From UMGS1590 sp900552455 (GTDB lineage Bacteria > Bacillota > Peptococcia > Peptococcales > Peptococcaceae), in contig OZ007004.1 in assembly GCA_963931105.1 (NCBI GenBank), forward strand, positions 1,426,001 through 1,490,000: 64,000 nucleotides of DNA, in the 5' to 3' direction. A program made the translations under genes and the position numbers. Every line of letters starts with the position of its first letter. The first letter of the stretch is position 1. Below the pieces are notes generated by a model. The model was not told the DNA's origin, searched no databases, and saw only the letters and a list, made by a program, of their open reading frames with translations. Shown one piece after another: positions 25,434 through 34,662 of the stretch.

Positions 25434-27210
25434 AAAAGTATTCCTCTATGCGGGGCCGCATAAGCGCGGCCTCTATGCGGCGACGGGCATTGTGCTTCTG
25501 AGCGTGCTCTGCGGCGTGCTGCCATTCGTGTTGGCCTATCAGATCATCGAGCCGCTTGTGAGCGGGAGCACTGTGACGACAGAATTGGTGACAAGTCGTG
25601 CGGCGGGCGTGCTGCTCTGCCTGGTGGCGCAGGCGCTGCTCTACGGCTGGGGCCTGAATGTTTCCCACAATGCAGCCTATGGCACGTTGCTGCGCCTGCG
25701 CACATCGCTGCAGAAAAAGTTTGAGAATCTGCCCCTCGGCGTCATTCAAGACAAGGGCACCGGGACGGTGAAGAAGCTCTTCGTCGATGACGTCGACAGC
25801 CTCGAGGTGCTTCTCGCCCATTCGCTGCCGGAGGGCGTGGCGAATCTCATGATCCCGGTAGCGGTGATCCTTGCGCTCTTTGTTGTCGACTGGAAGCTGG
25901 CGCTGCTGTCCTTGGCATCGATCCCGCTTTCTCTGTGGGCAATGAAGACAATGTATGCTGTCGGTATGCAGAAAATGGGGCCGTATTATGCGGCAGGGCA
26001 AAAGATGAACAATACGATCATCGAGTACGTCAACGGCATGGAGGTTGTCAAGGTGTTTAATCGCGACGCCGATTCTTATGCGCGTCTGCGCGACGATGTG
26101 CTTGCTTATCGCGATTATACGCTGGCCTGGTATAAAGCTGCCTGGCCATGGATGGCGATGTATTCAAGCTTGTTGCCGTGTACGATCATTCTCACGCTGC
26201 CTGTGGGGAGTTGGTTTGTGCTCCGTGGTTGGTCGACGCTCGCTGATCTCATCCTCACGCTCTGTCTGGCGCTTTCGATCGGTACGCCGCTGTTGAAATC
26301 CCTCAGCTTTCTGCCGACGCTGCCGCAGCTGAATTACAAGATCGCTGCGCTTGAGCAGGTGCTGGAGGCGGCGCCGCTTGCGCAGACAGAGGATGAATTC
26401 CACGGCGTAGACGACAGCGTGCGTTTTGCGCACGTATCTTTTGCCTATTACAAGACCGTGCCCGGGCCGGACAGACAGCCACAGACGGTGAGCGAGCCGG
26501 TGCTCCAGGATATTTCCTTTACTGCGCGCACCGGAGAGAAAACGGCGCTTGTCGGCGAAAGCGGCAGTGGCAAATCAACGCTGGCGAAGTTGCTTGTTCA
26601 TTATTATGATGTGGCCGATGGTGCGATCATCATCGGCGGGCAGGATCTGCGTGAGATGAGCCTGGCAGCGTTGAACGATCACATTTCCTACGTGGCGCAG
26701 GATCAATATCTTTTTAATACCTCGCTGCTTGAGAATATTCGCCTCGGTCGTCCGGATGCGACGGAGGACGAGGTGCTCGCTGCTGCTGATAAAGCACAGT
26801 GCACAGAATTTCTCGCGCGATTGCCGCAGGGCATTCATACACCGGCCGGTGACGCGGGGAAGATGCTCAGCGGCGGTCAGCGCCAGCGGATCTCGCTCGC
26901 TCGCGCCATTCTCAAGGATGCGCCGATCGTCGTTCTCGACGAAGCGACCGCTTATGCCGATCCTGAGAATGAGGAGAAGATGGAAGCCGCCATCGCTGAA
27001 CTGACGCGTGATAAGACGTTGATCGTCATTGCCCACAAGTTGCCGCAGGTAGCAGACGCCGACCAGATCGTTGTCATGGATCACGGGCGGATCGCCGGGC
27101 GTGGCACGCACGACGAATTGCTCGCCAGCTGTGCAGAATATCAAAAGCTCTGGCGTGCCGCCAGTGAAAGCGGCGACTGGAGGATCCGTGACGGAGAGGA
27201 GGAAGATTGA
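25426..27210 (+). CDS. ABC transporter half-molecule, permease-ATPase (first of pair)
   Basis: A 594-aa type-IV-fold (exporter-fold) ABC protein: six membrane helices (about 15-310), then an ATPase domain with Walker A GESGSGKSTL at about 380-389, signature LSGGQRQRIS and Walker B IVVLDEATAYAD. The D-loop region reads AYADPENEE. The second half-transporter follows with a TGATG overlap, so they form a heterodimer. Pairs like this beside ECF or siderophore genes (IrtAB, YbtPQ) import or process ferric siderophores despite the exporter fold; the same role is plausible here, not proven. Confidence 0.88.
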   Translation: MFEKVFLYAGPHKRGLYAATGIVLLSVLCGVLPFVLAYQIIEPLVSGSTVTTELVTSRAAGVLLCLVAQALLYGWGLNVSHNAAYGTLLRLRTSLQKKFENLPLGVIQDKGTGTVKKLFVDDVDSLEVLLAHSLPEGVANLMIPVAVILALFVVDWKLALLSLASIPLSLWAMKTMYAVGMQKMGPYYAAGQKMNNTIIEYVNGMEVVKVFNRDADSYARLRDDVLAYRDYTLAWYKAAWPWMAMYSSLLPCTIILTLPVGSWFVLRGWSTLADLILTLCLALSIGTPLLKSLSFLPTLPQLNYKIAALEQVLEAAPLAQTEDEFHGVDDSVRFAHVSFAYYKTVPGPDRQPQTVSEPVLQDISFTARTGEKTALVGESGSGKSTLAKLLVHYYDVADGAIIIGGQDLREMSLAALNDHISYVAQDQYLFNTSLLENIRLGRPDATEDEVLAAADKAQCTEFLARLPQGIHTPAGDAGKMLSGGQRQRISLARAILKDAPIVVLDEATAYADPENEEKMEAAIAELTRDKTLIVIAHKLPQVADADQIVVMDHGRIAGRGTHDELLASCAEYQKLWRAASESGDWRIRDGEEED

Positions 27211-28949
27211 TGTTTGCACTCATATCTCGCATGCTGCGGCTTTCCGGCCGCTACAAAAAACGTATTCAGCTGGCGTTTGTCTGCGCTTTTGTGGAGCAGA
27301 TCCTTTCGAAAATGCCGATCTTTTTTGCTTTTCTCGTGCTTGCTGGTTTTGCATCTGGCACGATGAGTGGTGCACGCTGTCTTGTCGTTGGCGTCATACT
27401 TGTTTGTGTGGTTGTGCTGCAAGCCGTTGTTCATTATGCCAGCGATCGGTTGCAGAGCGCGGCCGGCTATATGATCTTTGCCGATCAGCGTATTGCGCTT
27501 GCGGATCATCTGCGGCGCTTGCCGATGGGCTATTTCACGGCAGGAAACATCGGCAAGATCAGCTCGGTGCTCTCAAACGATATGGTTTTCGTTGAAGAGG
27601 TTGCCATGAGTACCATCGCCAATATGATGAGCTATCTGCTCAGCGCTGGTGTCCTGATGGTCTTCATGTTTTGGCTGGATTGGCGGCTCGGGCTCATCGC
27701 GCTTGCAGTGATGCTTCTGGCGAACGTCGTGGCGCGGCGCATGAACGCTGTTTCGCTCGAGGAAGCGGCAGCGCGTCAGGAGCAGGGCGAGCGATTGACC
27801 GATGCCGTGCTCTCGTTTGTCGAGGGCATCGGTGTGATCAAGAGCTACAATCTGCTCGGCGCACAGTCGGCGGCGCTCACAGAAAACTTTGCGCGTTCTC
27901 GCGATGTTAACGCCTCTTTCGAGCGTCGCATGACGCCGTGGACGACGGGACTTTCCATTCTCTACGGCGCAGGCATTGCGGCGATTTTTGGGCTGGCTGT
28001 TTATTTGGAGCAGACAGGCGCGCTTTCGCTCGCATATTTGCTCGGCGTGCTGCTCTTTGTCTTCGATCTTTTCGGTCCACTCAAAGCGCTCTACGGCGAA
28101 GCCACCCGTCTCACTGTCATGAATGCTGCGCTCGATCGCACCTGCGACGTGCTTGTGGAAACGGAACTCCCTGACACTGGCACAGCGCATCTGCCAGAAA
28201 CGACGGTTGGCGACGAAATCGTTTTCGAGAATGTGTCATTCAGCTATGACGGAAAAAACGACGTGCTCCACGATATTTCCTTTGCCATGCCGCCGCGCAC
28301 GATGACTGCCCTCGTTGGTCCGTCTGGCGGAGGAAAGTCGACCATTGCCAATCTTCTTGCGCGCTTTTGGGATGTGGGCACAGGCTGCGTGAAAATTCGT
28401 GGTGTCGATATTCGTGATGTGCCATTGGCAGAGCTCATGGACCAGATCTCGATGGTTTTCCAGCGCGTCTATCTTTTTCAGGACACGATCTATAATAATA
28501 TCGCCATGGGAAGGCCAGACGCATCGGAAGAAGAGGTGTTCCAGGCTGCGAAAAAGGCGCGCTGCTACGATTTTGTGACGGCTTTGCCCGATGGATTTCA
28601 AACCATCGTTGGCGAAGGCGGCGCGACGCTTTCTGGCGGCGAGCGCCAGCGCATCGCTATCGCGCGCTGCATCTTGAAAGATGCGCCGATCGTTATCCTT
28701 GACGAAGCCACAGCCAGCGTCGATGTCGACAACGAGCGTTACATTCAGGAAGCCATTTCTGAGCTCGTGCGCGGCAAAACACTTCTCGTTATTGCGCATC
28801 GGCTGCATACGATTCGTGATGCCGATCAGATCCTCGTCGTCGCTGGCGGGCGCATCGCGCAGCGCGGCGATCACGCGTCGCTTTCCGATCAGCCAGGCAT
28901 TTACCAGGATTTTGTACAAAAACGCAGTGGTGGATCGGAAAGCGTATGA
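27210..28949 (+). CDS. ABC transporter half-molecule, permease-ATPase (second of pair)
   Basis: A 579-aa exporter-fold ABC protein: six membrane helices (about 15-305), Walker A GPSGGGKSTI at about 370-379, signature LSGGERQRIA, Walker B IVILDEATASVD, and switch His in IAHRLHT. The start ATG overlaps the previous stop (TGATG), with GAGAGGAGG upstream. It is the presumed heterodimer partner of the preceding gene. The last 20 bp contain the likely GTG start of the DtxR-like gene, so the regulator is translated by coupling. Confidence 0.88.
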   Translation: MFALISRMLRLSGRYKKRIQLAFVCAFVEQILSKMPIFFAFLVLAGFASGTMSGARCLVVGVILVCVVVLQAVVHYASDRLQSAAGYMIFADQRIALADHLRRLPMGYFTAGNIGKISSVLSNDMVFVEEVAMSTIANMMSYLLSAGVLMVFMFWLDWRLGLIALAVMLLANVVARRMNAVSLEEAAARQEQGERLTDAVLSFVEGIGVIKSYNLLGAQSAALTENFARSRDVNASFERRMTPWTTGLSILYGAGIAAIFGLAVYLEQTGALSLAYLLGVLLFVFDLFGPLKALYGEATRLTVMNAALDRTCDVLVETELPDTGTAHLPETTVGDEIVFENVSFSYDGKNDVLHDISFAMPPRTMTALVGPSGGGKSTIANLLARFWDVGTGCVKIRGVDIRDVPLAELMDQISMVFQRVYLFQDTIYNNIAMGRPDASEEEVFQAAKKARCYDFVTALPDGFQTIVGEGGATLSGGERQRIAIARCILKDAPIVILDEATASVDVDNERYIQEAISELVRGKTLLVIAHRLHTIRDADQILVVAGGRIAQRGDHASLSDQPGIYQDFVQKRSGGSESV

Positions 28950-29307
28950 ATCCCTTGGCGTCAGTGCGGAAGATTATCTTGAAGCCATCTTTGTTCTCGA
29001 GCGTCAGCTGGGCGCTGTGCGATCCATCGACGTGGCGCGCTGGCTGGACGTGAGTAAGCCGAGCGTCTGTCATGCCATGAAAAAGCTCATCGCTGGCGGC
29101 TATCTTACGATGGACGTCGAACATTTGCTTCAGCTCAGCGAAAAAGGCCGCGACATTGCTGCGGCTATTAACGAGCGCCACTGCTTCTTTCGCGATTATC
29201 TCATCGCCTGCGGTGTTGATCCCGTTCAGGCGGAAGAGGATGCGTGCCGCCTGGAGCACGCGCTGAGTGCGGAAAGCTTTGAAAAGTTGAAACAGGCTGC
29301 AAGGTGA
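28930..29307 (+). CDS. DtxR/MntR-family metal-dependent regulator
   Basis: A 125-aa winged-helix repressor: SAEDYLEAIFVLERQ, then the recognition helix region LDVSKPSVCHAMKKL, then a dimerisation segment. The metal-site signature EEDACRLEHAL (Glu, Cys, Glu-His) is intact. The C-terminal SH3-like domain of DtxR is missing, as in short MntR/TroR forms. No ATG exists; I choose the GTG at 28930 (28927 is possible), inside the previous gene. Closing the operon, it probably reports Fe or Mn status and represses the importer genes. Confidence 0.82.
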   Translation: MDRKAYESLGVSAEDYLEAIFVLERQLGAVRSIDVARWLDVSKPSVCHAMKKLIAGGYLTMDVEHLLQLSEKGRDIAAAINERHCFFRDYLIACGVDPVQAEEDACRLEHALSAESFEKLKQAAR

Positions 29308-29327
29308 GTGTCCTGTCAATCCATATA

Positions 29328-29352
29328 AAATCCCGTCACAGTGACGGGATTT
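29328..29352. repeat. Left copy of 25-bp palindromic target duplication
   Basis: A 25-bp terminator palindrome (arms AAATCCCGTCAC/GTGACGGGATTT), identical to 30903-30927. It abuts the left end of the insertion sequence and would terminate the metal operon. Confidence 0.9.
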
Positions 29353-30902
29353 CAGACTGTAGATAAACCCTATTTTGGTATCTAGCCAAAATAGGGTTTT
29401 CTCATTTCTTCATAGAAGATCACAAAAAACAGGCAGCCATCCCTCTCAGATAGCTGCCACAGGCGTCCCATGTATGTTCTTCCATTTCCATATCGCCAAC
29501 TTCTTCAGATTCATCGCAGCATATTTAAGCTTCACCCATTTTGTTACCTGGGCCAAGCCTCTGTACCATGTATACCGCATGCCATGCTTTTCTTTCGCAT
29601 CCGCAAAGACACGCTCTATTTTCTCCTGTCGCTTCTTGTACAGGTTTTTGTATTGTTTCGTGTGTCTGGCGTCTTCTGCCATTTCTACATAGTCGCTCCA
29701 TATATGTCTGGTGACGATCTTTTCATTCTTCACGTTGCTGGTGCATTGTTCTCTGGTCGGACAGTCTGCACAGATATATCTTCTACTCTTGTATTCTCTG
29801 TAGCCGTCACGATTGGTGGTGGCATAATGGAGGGCTTTGTATTCGGGACAGATGACGTCATCATAATAGCTGTCATAGACATACTCATGCCATGGATGAC
29901 CGCCTTTCTTTCCTTTTGGTCTGGTATAGGCGGTGGATAGTACTCGCCCACTGGTAAAGATCCTTCTGCAGATCCATGGGGTTTTGTAGGCGCTGTCTGC
30001 GACGACGACTTTGTGGTCTGGGTAATGCTGGCATAACTGGTCATACAGAGGATCGAAAGCAACGCTGTCGTGGATATTTCCTGCTGTGACGACAACATCG
30101 AGGATGAAGTTATGGTTATCACATACGGTATGGGCTTCATAGGCAAAACATTTCTTGTGTTCGCCTTTGTGGAAGAGTCCACTTTCAGGATCTGTGGTAG
30201 AAATGGTTGCTTCCTTTTCCTCCGGTGGCTCATTGTCGTCATCGTCGAAAGGCTTTTTGCCATGTTCTTCACGGTCTTTATTGACTTCTGCGAGGAGCTC
30301 TTTAGCATAACGTTTGGTCTGCTTTGGCACCATTTTCTTAGCTTTTTTCTTTGTGTTGGCACTGGCTTTAATATGAGTGCCGTCAACAAATACTGCCTCT
30401 GTATCGAGATAGCCTTCTTCGGCAGCAGTGTTCAATATCCAACGAAAGACATATTCGATCGTTTTCTGTGAGAAACGATGTTTGAAATTATGGCTGACTG
30501 TGGAAAAATGTGGGATAGACTCATTGATGGGGATGCCCAAAAACCAGCGATAAGCCATGTTCATATTGATCTCTTCCAGAGTTCGGCGAAGAGAAGGCAG
30601 GCCATAAATGTGTTGAATAAGGACGATCTTAAAAAGGATAACAGGATCGATGCTTGGTCTGCCATTATCTTCACAGTAAAGATCTTCCACGAAATCATAG
30701 ATCCTGTCAAAATCGATGGCAGCATCTATTTTACGAAGGAGATGGTCTTCTGGGACCATGGCTTCGAGACTGACGAATTCAATGACGTTACGTTTATTAG
30801 GATATTTAGCTAACATATGAATCACCCCACATACATTTTACTGCATGTGGGGTGATATGACGAGAAAAAGGCCACTGAAAAGTGACCTTTTTCGACAAGC
30901 TG
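29353..30902 (-). mobile_element. IS1182-like insertion sequence, complete
   Basis: 1550 bp with imperfect terminal inverted repeats of the form CAGnnTGTnGAnAAA (11 of 15 match), flanked by exact 25-bp copies of a terminator hairpin. Subterminal stem-loops lie at both ends (29365-29400; 30863-30893). It carries a single intact transposase gene on the minus strand. IS1182-group elements are known for variable, often palindromic target duplications, which fits. Confidence 0.87.
29446..30816 (-). CDS. IS1182-family transposase
   Basis: A 456-aa DDE transposase. The N-terminal DUF772-type domain contains RPSIDPVILFKIVLIQHIYG and LRRTLEEINMNMAYRWFLG. The catalytic core includes EAVFVDGTHIKASANTKKKA and VVADSAYKT (probable catalytic Asp residues), with a C-terminal KIERVFADAKEKHGMRYT bearing the Glu. 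The start is the ATG at 30816, with GGGGTGA upstream; a GTG three codons earlier is part of that site. Open and full length, so the element may still be mobile. Many Lys/Asp repeats in the insertion domain. Confidence 0.93.
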   Translation of the reverse strand: MLAKYPNKRNVIEFVSLEAMVPEDHLLRKIDAAIDFDRIYDFVEDLYCEDNGRPSIDPVILFKIVLIQHIYGLPSLRRTLEEINMNMAYRWFLGIPINESIPHFSTVSHNFKHRFSQKTIEYVFRWILNTAAEEGYLDTEAVFVDGTHIKASANTKKKAKKMVPKQTKRYAKELLAEVNKDREEHGKKPFDDDDNEPPEEKEATISTTDPESGLFHKGEHKKCFAYEAHTVCDNHNFILDVVVTAGNIHDSVAFDPLYDQLCQHYPDHKVVVADSAYKTPWICRRIFTSGRVLSTAYTRPKGKKGGHPWHEYVYDSYYDDVICPEYKALHYATTNRDGYREYKSRRYICADCPTREQCTSNVKNEKIVTRHIWSDYVEMAEDARHTKQYKNLYKKRQEKIERVFADAKEKHGMRYTWYRGLAQVTKWVKLKYAAMNLKKLAIWKWKNIHGTPVAAI

Positions 30903-30927
30903 AAATCCCGTCACAGTGACGGGATTT
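30903..30927. repeat. Right copy of 25-bp palindromic target duplication
   Basis: Exact copy of 29328-29352, abutting the CTG end of the insertion sequence; followed two bases later by the promoter of the next gene. Confidence 0.9.
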
Positions 30928-30928
30928 A

Positions 30929-30957
30929 TTGCGTTTTGCGCAGGAAAAGATTATAAT
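30929..30957 (+). promoter_or_regulatory. Promoter of ATC-hydrolase-like gene
   Basis: TTGCGT (30929-30934), 17-bp spacer, perfect TATAAT (30952-30957). Confidence 0.75.
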
Positions 30958-31014
30958 AAGCAATAGGTAACTGACGGCCAATGCTGGACGATCAAGCACG
31001 AACGGAGGAACGAC

Positions 31015-31734
31015 ATGCATCCATACTATCAGCAAAACGAAGAAAGGCTTAAAAGACAGATGAACGCTTATCTCATCCTTGTGCGTTTGGAGATCGAGCA
31101 GATCTTCGGCAAGGCCTATGACGAAGCGTTCGAAGAGATCTGGGGGTATTATCGGGCGCAGATGCTCGAGCGTTGTCCTTACATTGGCGGCGACAGGAGC
31201 AGCGGCACGAAAAATCTCACAGGCTGCCTGTTTTTCATCGCGGTCGGTGTCTGCGGTAAAAACCATGGCCTTTCAACGCATGAATGGGGCCGGCTGGCGA
31301 CTACGATCTACCAGCGCTGGTTTGCAAGGCTGCCGAGATCGTTGCGCCGAGCTGCACGTTTTCTCTTCCGGCAGGCGCCGGGGGTGGTAAATATGGCGCT
31401 GCGCCGAAGGGATCGCAGGAATGCGAGGATCGCCCAAAAGCATCCCGGTGGCTTTATCACGGAAACGCTGCCGCCAACGGCCGAGTATTCGCTGATCTAT
31501 CTCAGCAAGCGTTGTCCGATCAACGATTTTTGCCGGCGCTATGGCTATATGGAGTATCTGCCATATATGTGCAACCTTGACTACGTGATGTTTGCCGCCT
31601 TTGAGGTGCCGCTTTATCGCGAGAAAACCTGCGCCAGCGGCGACGGTGTTTGCGATTTCAAGCTTAAACGCAGAGCACCTGTGCCAGATATATGGCCGCC
31701 GCACATCCTGGATGACGCGGATCCGCTGAAGTAG
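31015..31734 (+). CDS. L-2-amino-thiazoline-4-carboxylic acid hydrolase-like protein
   Basis: A 239-aa protein resembling the ATC hydrolase family, which opens the thiazoline ring of L-2-amino-thiazoline-4-carboxylate. Typical features are the C-terminal cysteine-rich signature CPINDFCRRYGYMEYLPYMC and NLDYVMFAAFEV, followed by GDGVCDFKLKR. GGAGGAA precedes the ATG. It lies between a metal-import operon and an AraC regulator with a Nik/Opp importer. The true substrate is unknown: many Bacillota homologues sit beside transporters, and a role on thiazoline-containing ligands is only a hypothesis. Confidence 0.7.
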   Translation: MHPYYQQNEERLKRQMNAYLILVRLEIEQIFGKAYDEAFEEIWGYYRAQMLERCPYIGGDRSSGTKNLTGCLFFIAVGVCGKNHGLSTHEWGRLATTIYQRWFARLPRSLRRAARFLFRQAPGVVNMALRRRDRRNARIAQKHPGGFITETLPPTAEYSLIYLSKRCPINDFCRRYGYMEYLPYMCNLDYVMFAAFEVPLYREKTCASGDGVCDFKLKRRAPVPDIWPPHILDDADPLK

Positions 31735-31836
31735 CACGAGGGCTATGATGATGGACGCATCGCCGAACGGGGCAGCCCAGCCGTGCTTATGCTATGCTCA
31801 AAATAAACAAGTGCGAACAACGAAGGAGCGATGCAC

Positions 31837-32802
31837 ATGTCACCGGAAATTTTTGCAGGCGCCGGCCAGCCTGTGGAGCAATCGCCAGAGCGTACGATTT
31901 ACGCCATTAATTGCCAGCCAGCGGACGGCGAGCCGCACGATCTGGCTGGCGGCGTCATGCAGTGCTATCATCTTTTTCCAGGCATCGATCTCGCGTACAC
32001 ACAGTTTCGCGCAGGGCGCTGCCGGATGCGCGAGCGCGCGTTCAGCGATGTGCTGGAGATCGCCTATTGTCAGGCCGGACGTTTTGAATGCGAGTACAAG
32101 AATGAGTTTGTGACCTTCCTCGGCGAAGGTGATTTTGCCGTGAGCGTGCTTTCGCCGGAACAGCAGCCGCCGTCCTTTCCACTGGGCACGTATGATGGCG
32201 TGACGCTGATCGTCGATCGGGCGCTGACAGGGCCGTGCTCCTGCGGGATCGTCGAAGGCGTATCGATCGACTGGCGGGCGTTGGCGGAAAAATTCTGCAG
32301 CGATACCTGCTGCTCCGTGGCGCGCGCGCCGGCTGGTTTGCGCCACGTTTTCGAAGAGATCTGGGCGGTGCGGGCGCAGCCACAGCCGGGGTATCTCAGA
32401 TTGAAAGCGCTGGAATGTTTCTTCCTGCTGGGCGACTGGCTCCCGGCGGAGCTTTCGGCGGCGAAGTATTATTCGCGGAGCCAGATCGTCAAAGTGAAGC
32501 AGCTGGCAGAGGCGCTCACCTGCGACCTCGACACGCATCCGCCGCTCGCAGTGCTGGCAGCGCAATATGACATGAGCCTGACGGCGCTCAAGGATTGTTT
32601 CAAGGCCGTGTATGGCAAACCGATCGCCACCTTTCAGCGGGAGTACCGCATGCAAGTGGCAGCGCGCTGGCTCGTGAAAACTGAGCTTTCTGTGGCGGAG
32701 ATCGCCGGTCGGCTGGGGTATGAAAATCCCAACAAATTCTCCAGCGCCTTTAAGCGTGTGATCGGTGAAACGCCGAGCGCCTACCGCCGTGCGCGCAGGT
32801 AA
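31837..32802 (+). CDS. AraC-family regulator of the Nik/Opp-type importer
   Basis: A 321-aa AraC-type protein with an unassigned N-terminal sensor (about 1-215) containing several cysteines (FCSDTCCSVA). Two C-terminal helix-turn-helix units follow (PLAVLAAQYDMSLTALKDCF; VAEIAGRLGYENPNKFSSAF, ending IGETPSAYRR). The start is the ATG at 31837: GAAGGAG lies 8 nt upstream, while the ATG at 31831 is too close to it. It is the same type of regulator as that at 21413-22393, here preceding a five-gene importer it probably controls. Confidence 0.82.
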   Translation: MSPEIFAGAGQPVEQSPERTIYAINCQPADGEPHDLAGGVMQCYHLFPGIDLAYTQFRAGRCRMRERAFSDVLEIAYCQAGRFECEYKNEFVTFLGEGDFAVSVLSPEQQPPSFPLGTYDGVTLIVDRALTGPCSCGIVEGVSIDWRALAEKFCSDTCCSVARAPAGLRHVFEEIWAVRAQPQPGYLRLKALECFFLLGDWLPAELSAAKYYSRSQIVKVKQLAEALTCDLDTHPPLAVLAAQYDMSLTALKDCFKAVYGKPIATFQREYRMQVAARWLVKTELSVAEIAGRLGYENPNKFSSAFKRVIGETPSAYRRARR

Positions 32803-32865
32803 TTGGCTTTTCGGATAGATGAGGGCCTCGTGGAGTGGAAGCGGTGGCTAATTTGGAGTACGATG

Positions 32866-32905
32866 ACCGCAGGGTCAGGAATTTCCTGATCTTGCGGTTT
32901 TATTT
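32866..32905 (+). terminator. Terminator or leader hairpin before the importer operon
   Basis: ACCGCAGGGTCAGGA pairs with TCCTGATCTTGCGGT, followed by TTTATTTTT immediately before the AGGAGG ribosome site of the first permease. It probably ends the araC-like transcript. Confidence 0.7.
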
Positions 32906-32920
32906 TTAGGAGGCGATGCG

Positions 32921-33880
32921 ATGACCAGAGGCACAAAACGATTTCTGCTCGGCAAAACGCTGGAGATGCTGCTCACGCTGCTCGTTGTGACAGTGCTCTC
33001 GTTTCTGCTCGTGCGGCTGTCGCCGGTCGATCCGGCGGAAGCCTACGCGCGGCGCTCGTTTGCAGCGTTCAGCTATGATGAAGCAGACATGGCGACGCTG
33101 CGTGCGCGGATGGGGCTTGATCAGCCACTCATTATTCAATATGGCACCTGGGTGATGGATGCGTTGCATCTTGACTTCGGCGAATCCTTCGTCAGCGGTC
33201 AGCCTGTGTTTGAAAAAGTCACGACGGCCATCGGCATCACCGTGCGCATTGTGCTGCTTTCGGGGGTGCTGCAGGCTGTCGGTATCCTCGCATTGGGGCC
33301 GCTGCTCTACGTGGCGCGCGGTCGTTTCAGCGGCAGGCTACTGCATTTCCTCTGCATTGCCGGTGTGTCGATTCCCTCGTTTTTCTTTGCGAGCAGCTAT
33401 CTCGATCTTTTCGCGGTGAAATTCGGGCTCACCTCTGTCGCCGGCAGCACCGGGCTGGTGCGCTATCTGCCGCCGGCGATCTGCATCGCCATTGGCTGCA
33501 TTGCCCTCTTTTCGCCGATGCTGGCTGGGCGGCTGAGGCAGGAAATGGCGCAGGACGCCGCGTTTTACGCGCGGGCGCGTGGGCTTTCCGAGCGCATCAT
33601 CCTGTTTCGCTATGCACTGCCAGATGCGGTGGCGGCAATTTTGCCAAGTTTTTGCCAGATGCTGGGGCTGTGTATGGCGGGCTCGGCGATCGTCGAGCGG
33701 GTGTTCTCGTTGCCGGGGCTGGGCTATCTCATCATCGACAGCGTGCTCTATCGAGATTCGCCGGTGATCCACGCAACGATCCTTTTTCTCGCTTTTTCGC
33801 TGGTTGTTTTTGGCATTCTCTCGGATTTGCTACAGCGCTTTCTGCAGCAGGGCGAGGGCAGAAGGGAGCAGGTAGAGTGA
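32921..33880 (+). CDS. Nickel/peptide ABC importer permease (NikB/OppB type)
   Basis: A 319-aa inner-membrane permease of the DppB/OppB/NikB group. The N-terminal helix (about 10-35) is followed by RLSPVDPAEAYARR, and five further helices. The EAA coupling loop is recognisable in RQEMAQDAAFYARARGLSERIILFRYALPDA. AGGAGG precedes the ATG. First gene of an operon encoding both permeases, two ATPases and a binding protein. Nickel or metallophore versus oligopeptide cannot be separated by sequence alone. Confidence 0.88.
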   Translation: MTRGTKRFLLGKTLEMLLTLLVVTVLSFLLVRLSPVDPAEAYARRSFAAFSYDEADMATLRARMGLDQPLIIQYGTWVMDALHLDFGESFVSGQPVFEKVTTAIGITVRIVLLSGVLQAVGILALGPLLYVARGRFSGRLLHFLCIAGVSIPSFFFASSYLDLFAVKFGLTSVAGSTGLVRYLPPAICIAIGCIALFSPMLAGRLRQEMAQDAAFYARARGLSERIILFRYALPDAVAAILPSFCQMLGLCMAGSAIVERVFSLPGLGYLIIDSVLYRDSPVIHATILFLAFSLVVFGILSDLLQRFLQQGEGRREQVE

Positions 33881-34662
33881 GTAAGAAAATGTGGCGCTAT
33901 GCGCTGCCGGTTGTGGTGCTGGCTTTTTTCGCGCTGGGGTTTCTTCTGGCGCCAAACGATCCAACACAGACCCACGCGATGGACAAGTTTCTCCCGCCGA
34001 GTCTGCAATTTCCCTTCGGCACCGACGAATTTGGCCGCTGCGAATTTTCGCGCATCCTTGCCGGCGGACGTACCACGCTTGGCATTGTGCTCGTTGGCTC
34101 GGCGCTGGTGATTGTGCTCGGCCTCTGCTTCGGCATGCTTTTGGCAAAACGCGGCAGCCGTCGCAATCTTTTTGCCGAAAGCCTGCTCAACGCGGTAACG
34201 GCGATTCCGCCGGTGGCCTATCTGATCATTTTCATCGGCATCTGGGGCAACAGCATTCCGACGATGCTCGTGGCGCTGACTGCTTCGCTGCTCTTACGCA
34301 TGACGCGGCTAGTGAAAACCCTCGTCGAGGTGGAAAGCGAAAAGGCGTATGTGCTCTGCGCGATCTGCTGCGGCGCAGGGCGGCTGCGCATTTTGCTGGT
34401 GCACATTCTGCCGAATATCCTGTGCGATATCGTGCAGTTCAGCTGCCTTTCCTGCGCGGAAATGATCATCGCCATCTCCGGCTTTTCCTTCATCGGGCTT
34501 TCTCTCGGCGACGATGTCATCGACTGGGGCGTGATGCTTTCCGATGCGCGGGCCCTGGCAGGAGCACATCCGTCGCTATTGTTCTACCCGATGGCCTTCA
34601 TTTTTGTGAGTGCGCTGTGTTTCAACGTGTTGGGCAAACTGCTCGAAAGGGGAGATGACTGA
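33877..34662 (+). CDS. Nickel/peptide ABC importer permease (NikC/OppC type)
   Basis: A 261-aa second permease. The N-terminus has one helix followed by FPFGTDEFGRCEFSRILAGGRTTL, the DppC/NikC hallmark, and then five helices. The coupling loop lies around VESEKAYVLCAICCGAGRLRIL. Start: GTG at 33877 overlapping the previous TGA (GTGA), with GGGAG upstream; the ATG four codons later is an alternative. Its stop overlaps the next ATG (TGATG). Confidence 0.87.
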   Translation: MSKKMWRYALPVVVLAFFALGFLLAPNDPTQTHAMDKFLPPSLQFPFGTDEFGRCEFSRILAGGRTTLGIVLVGSALVIVLGLCFGMLLAKRGSRRNLFAESLLNAVTAIPPVAYLIIFIGIWGNSIPTMLVALTASLLLRMTRLVKTLVEVESEKAYVLCAICCGAGRLRILLVHILPNILCDIVQFSCLSCAEMIIAISGFSFIGLSLGDDVIDWGVMLSDARALAGAHPSLLFYPMAFIFVSALCFNVLGKLLERGDD

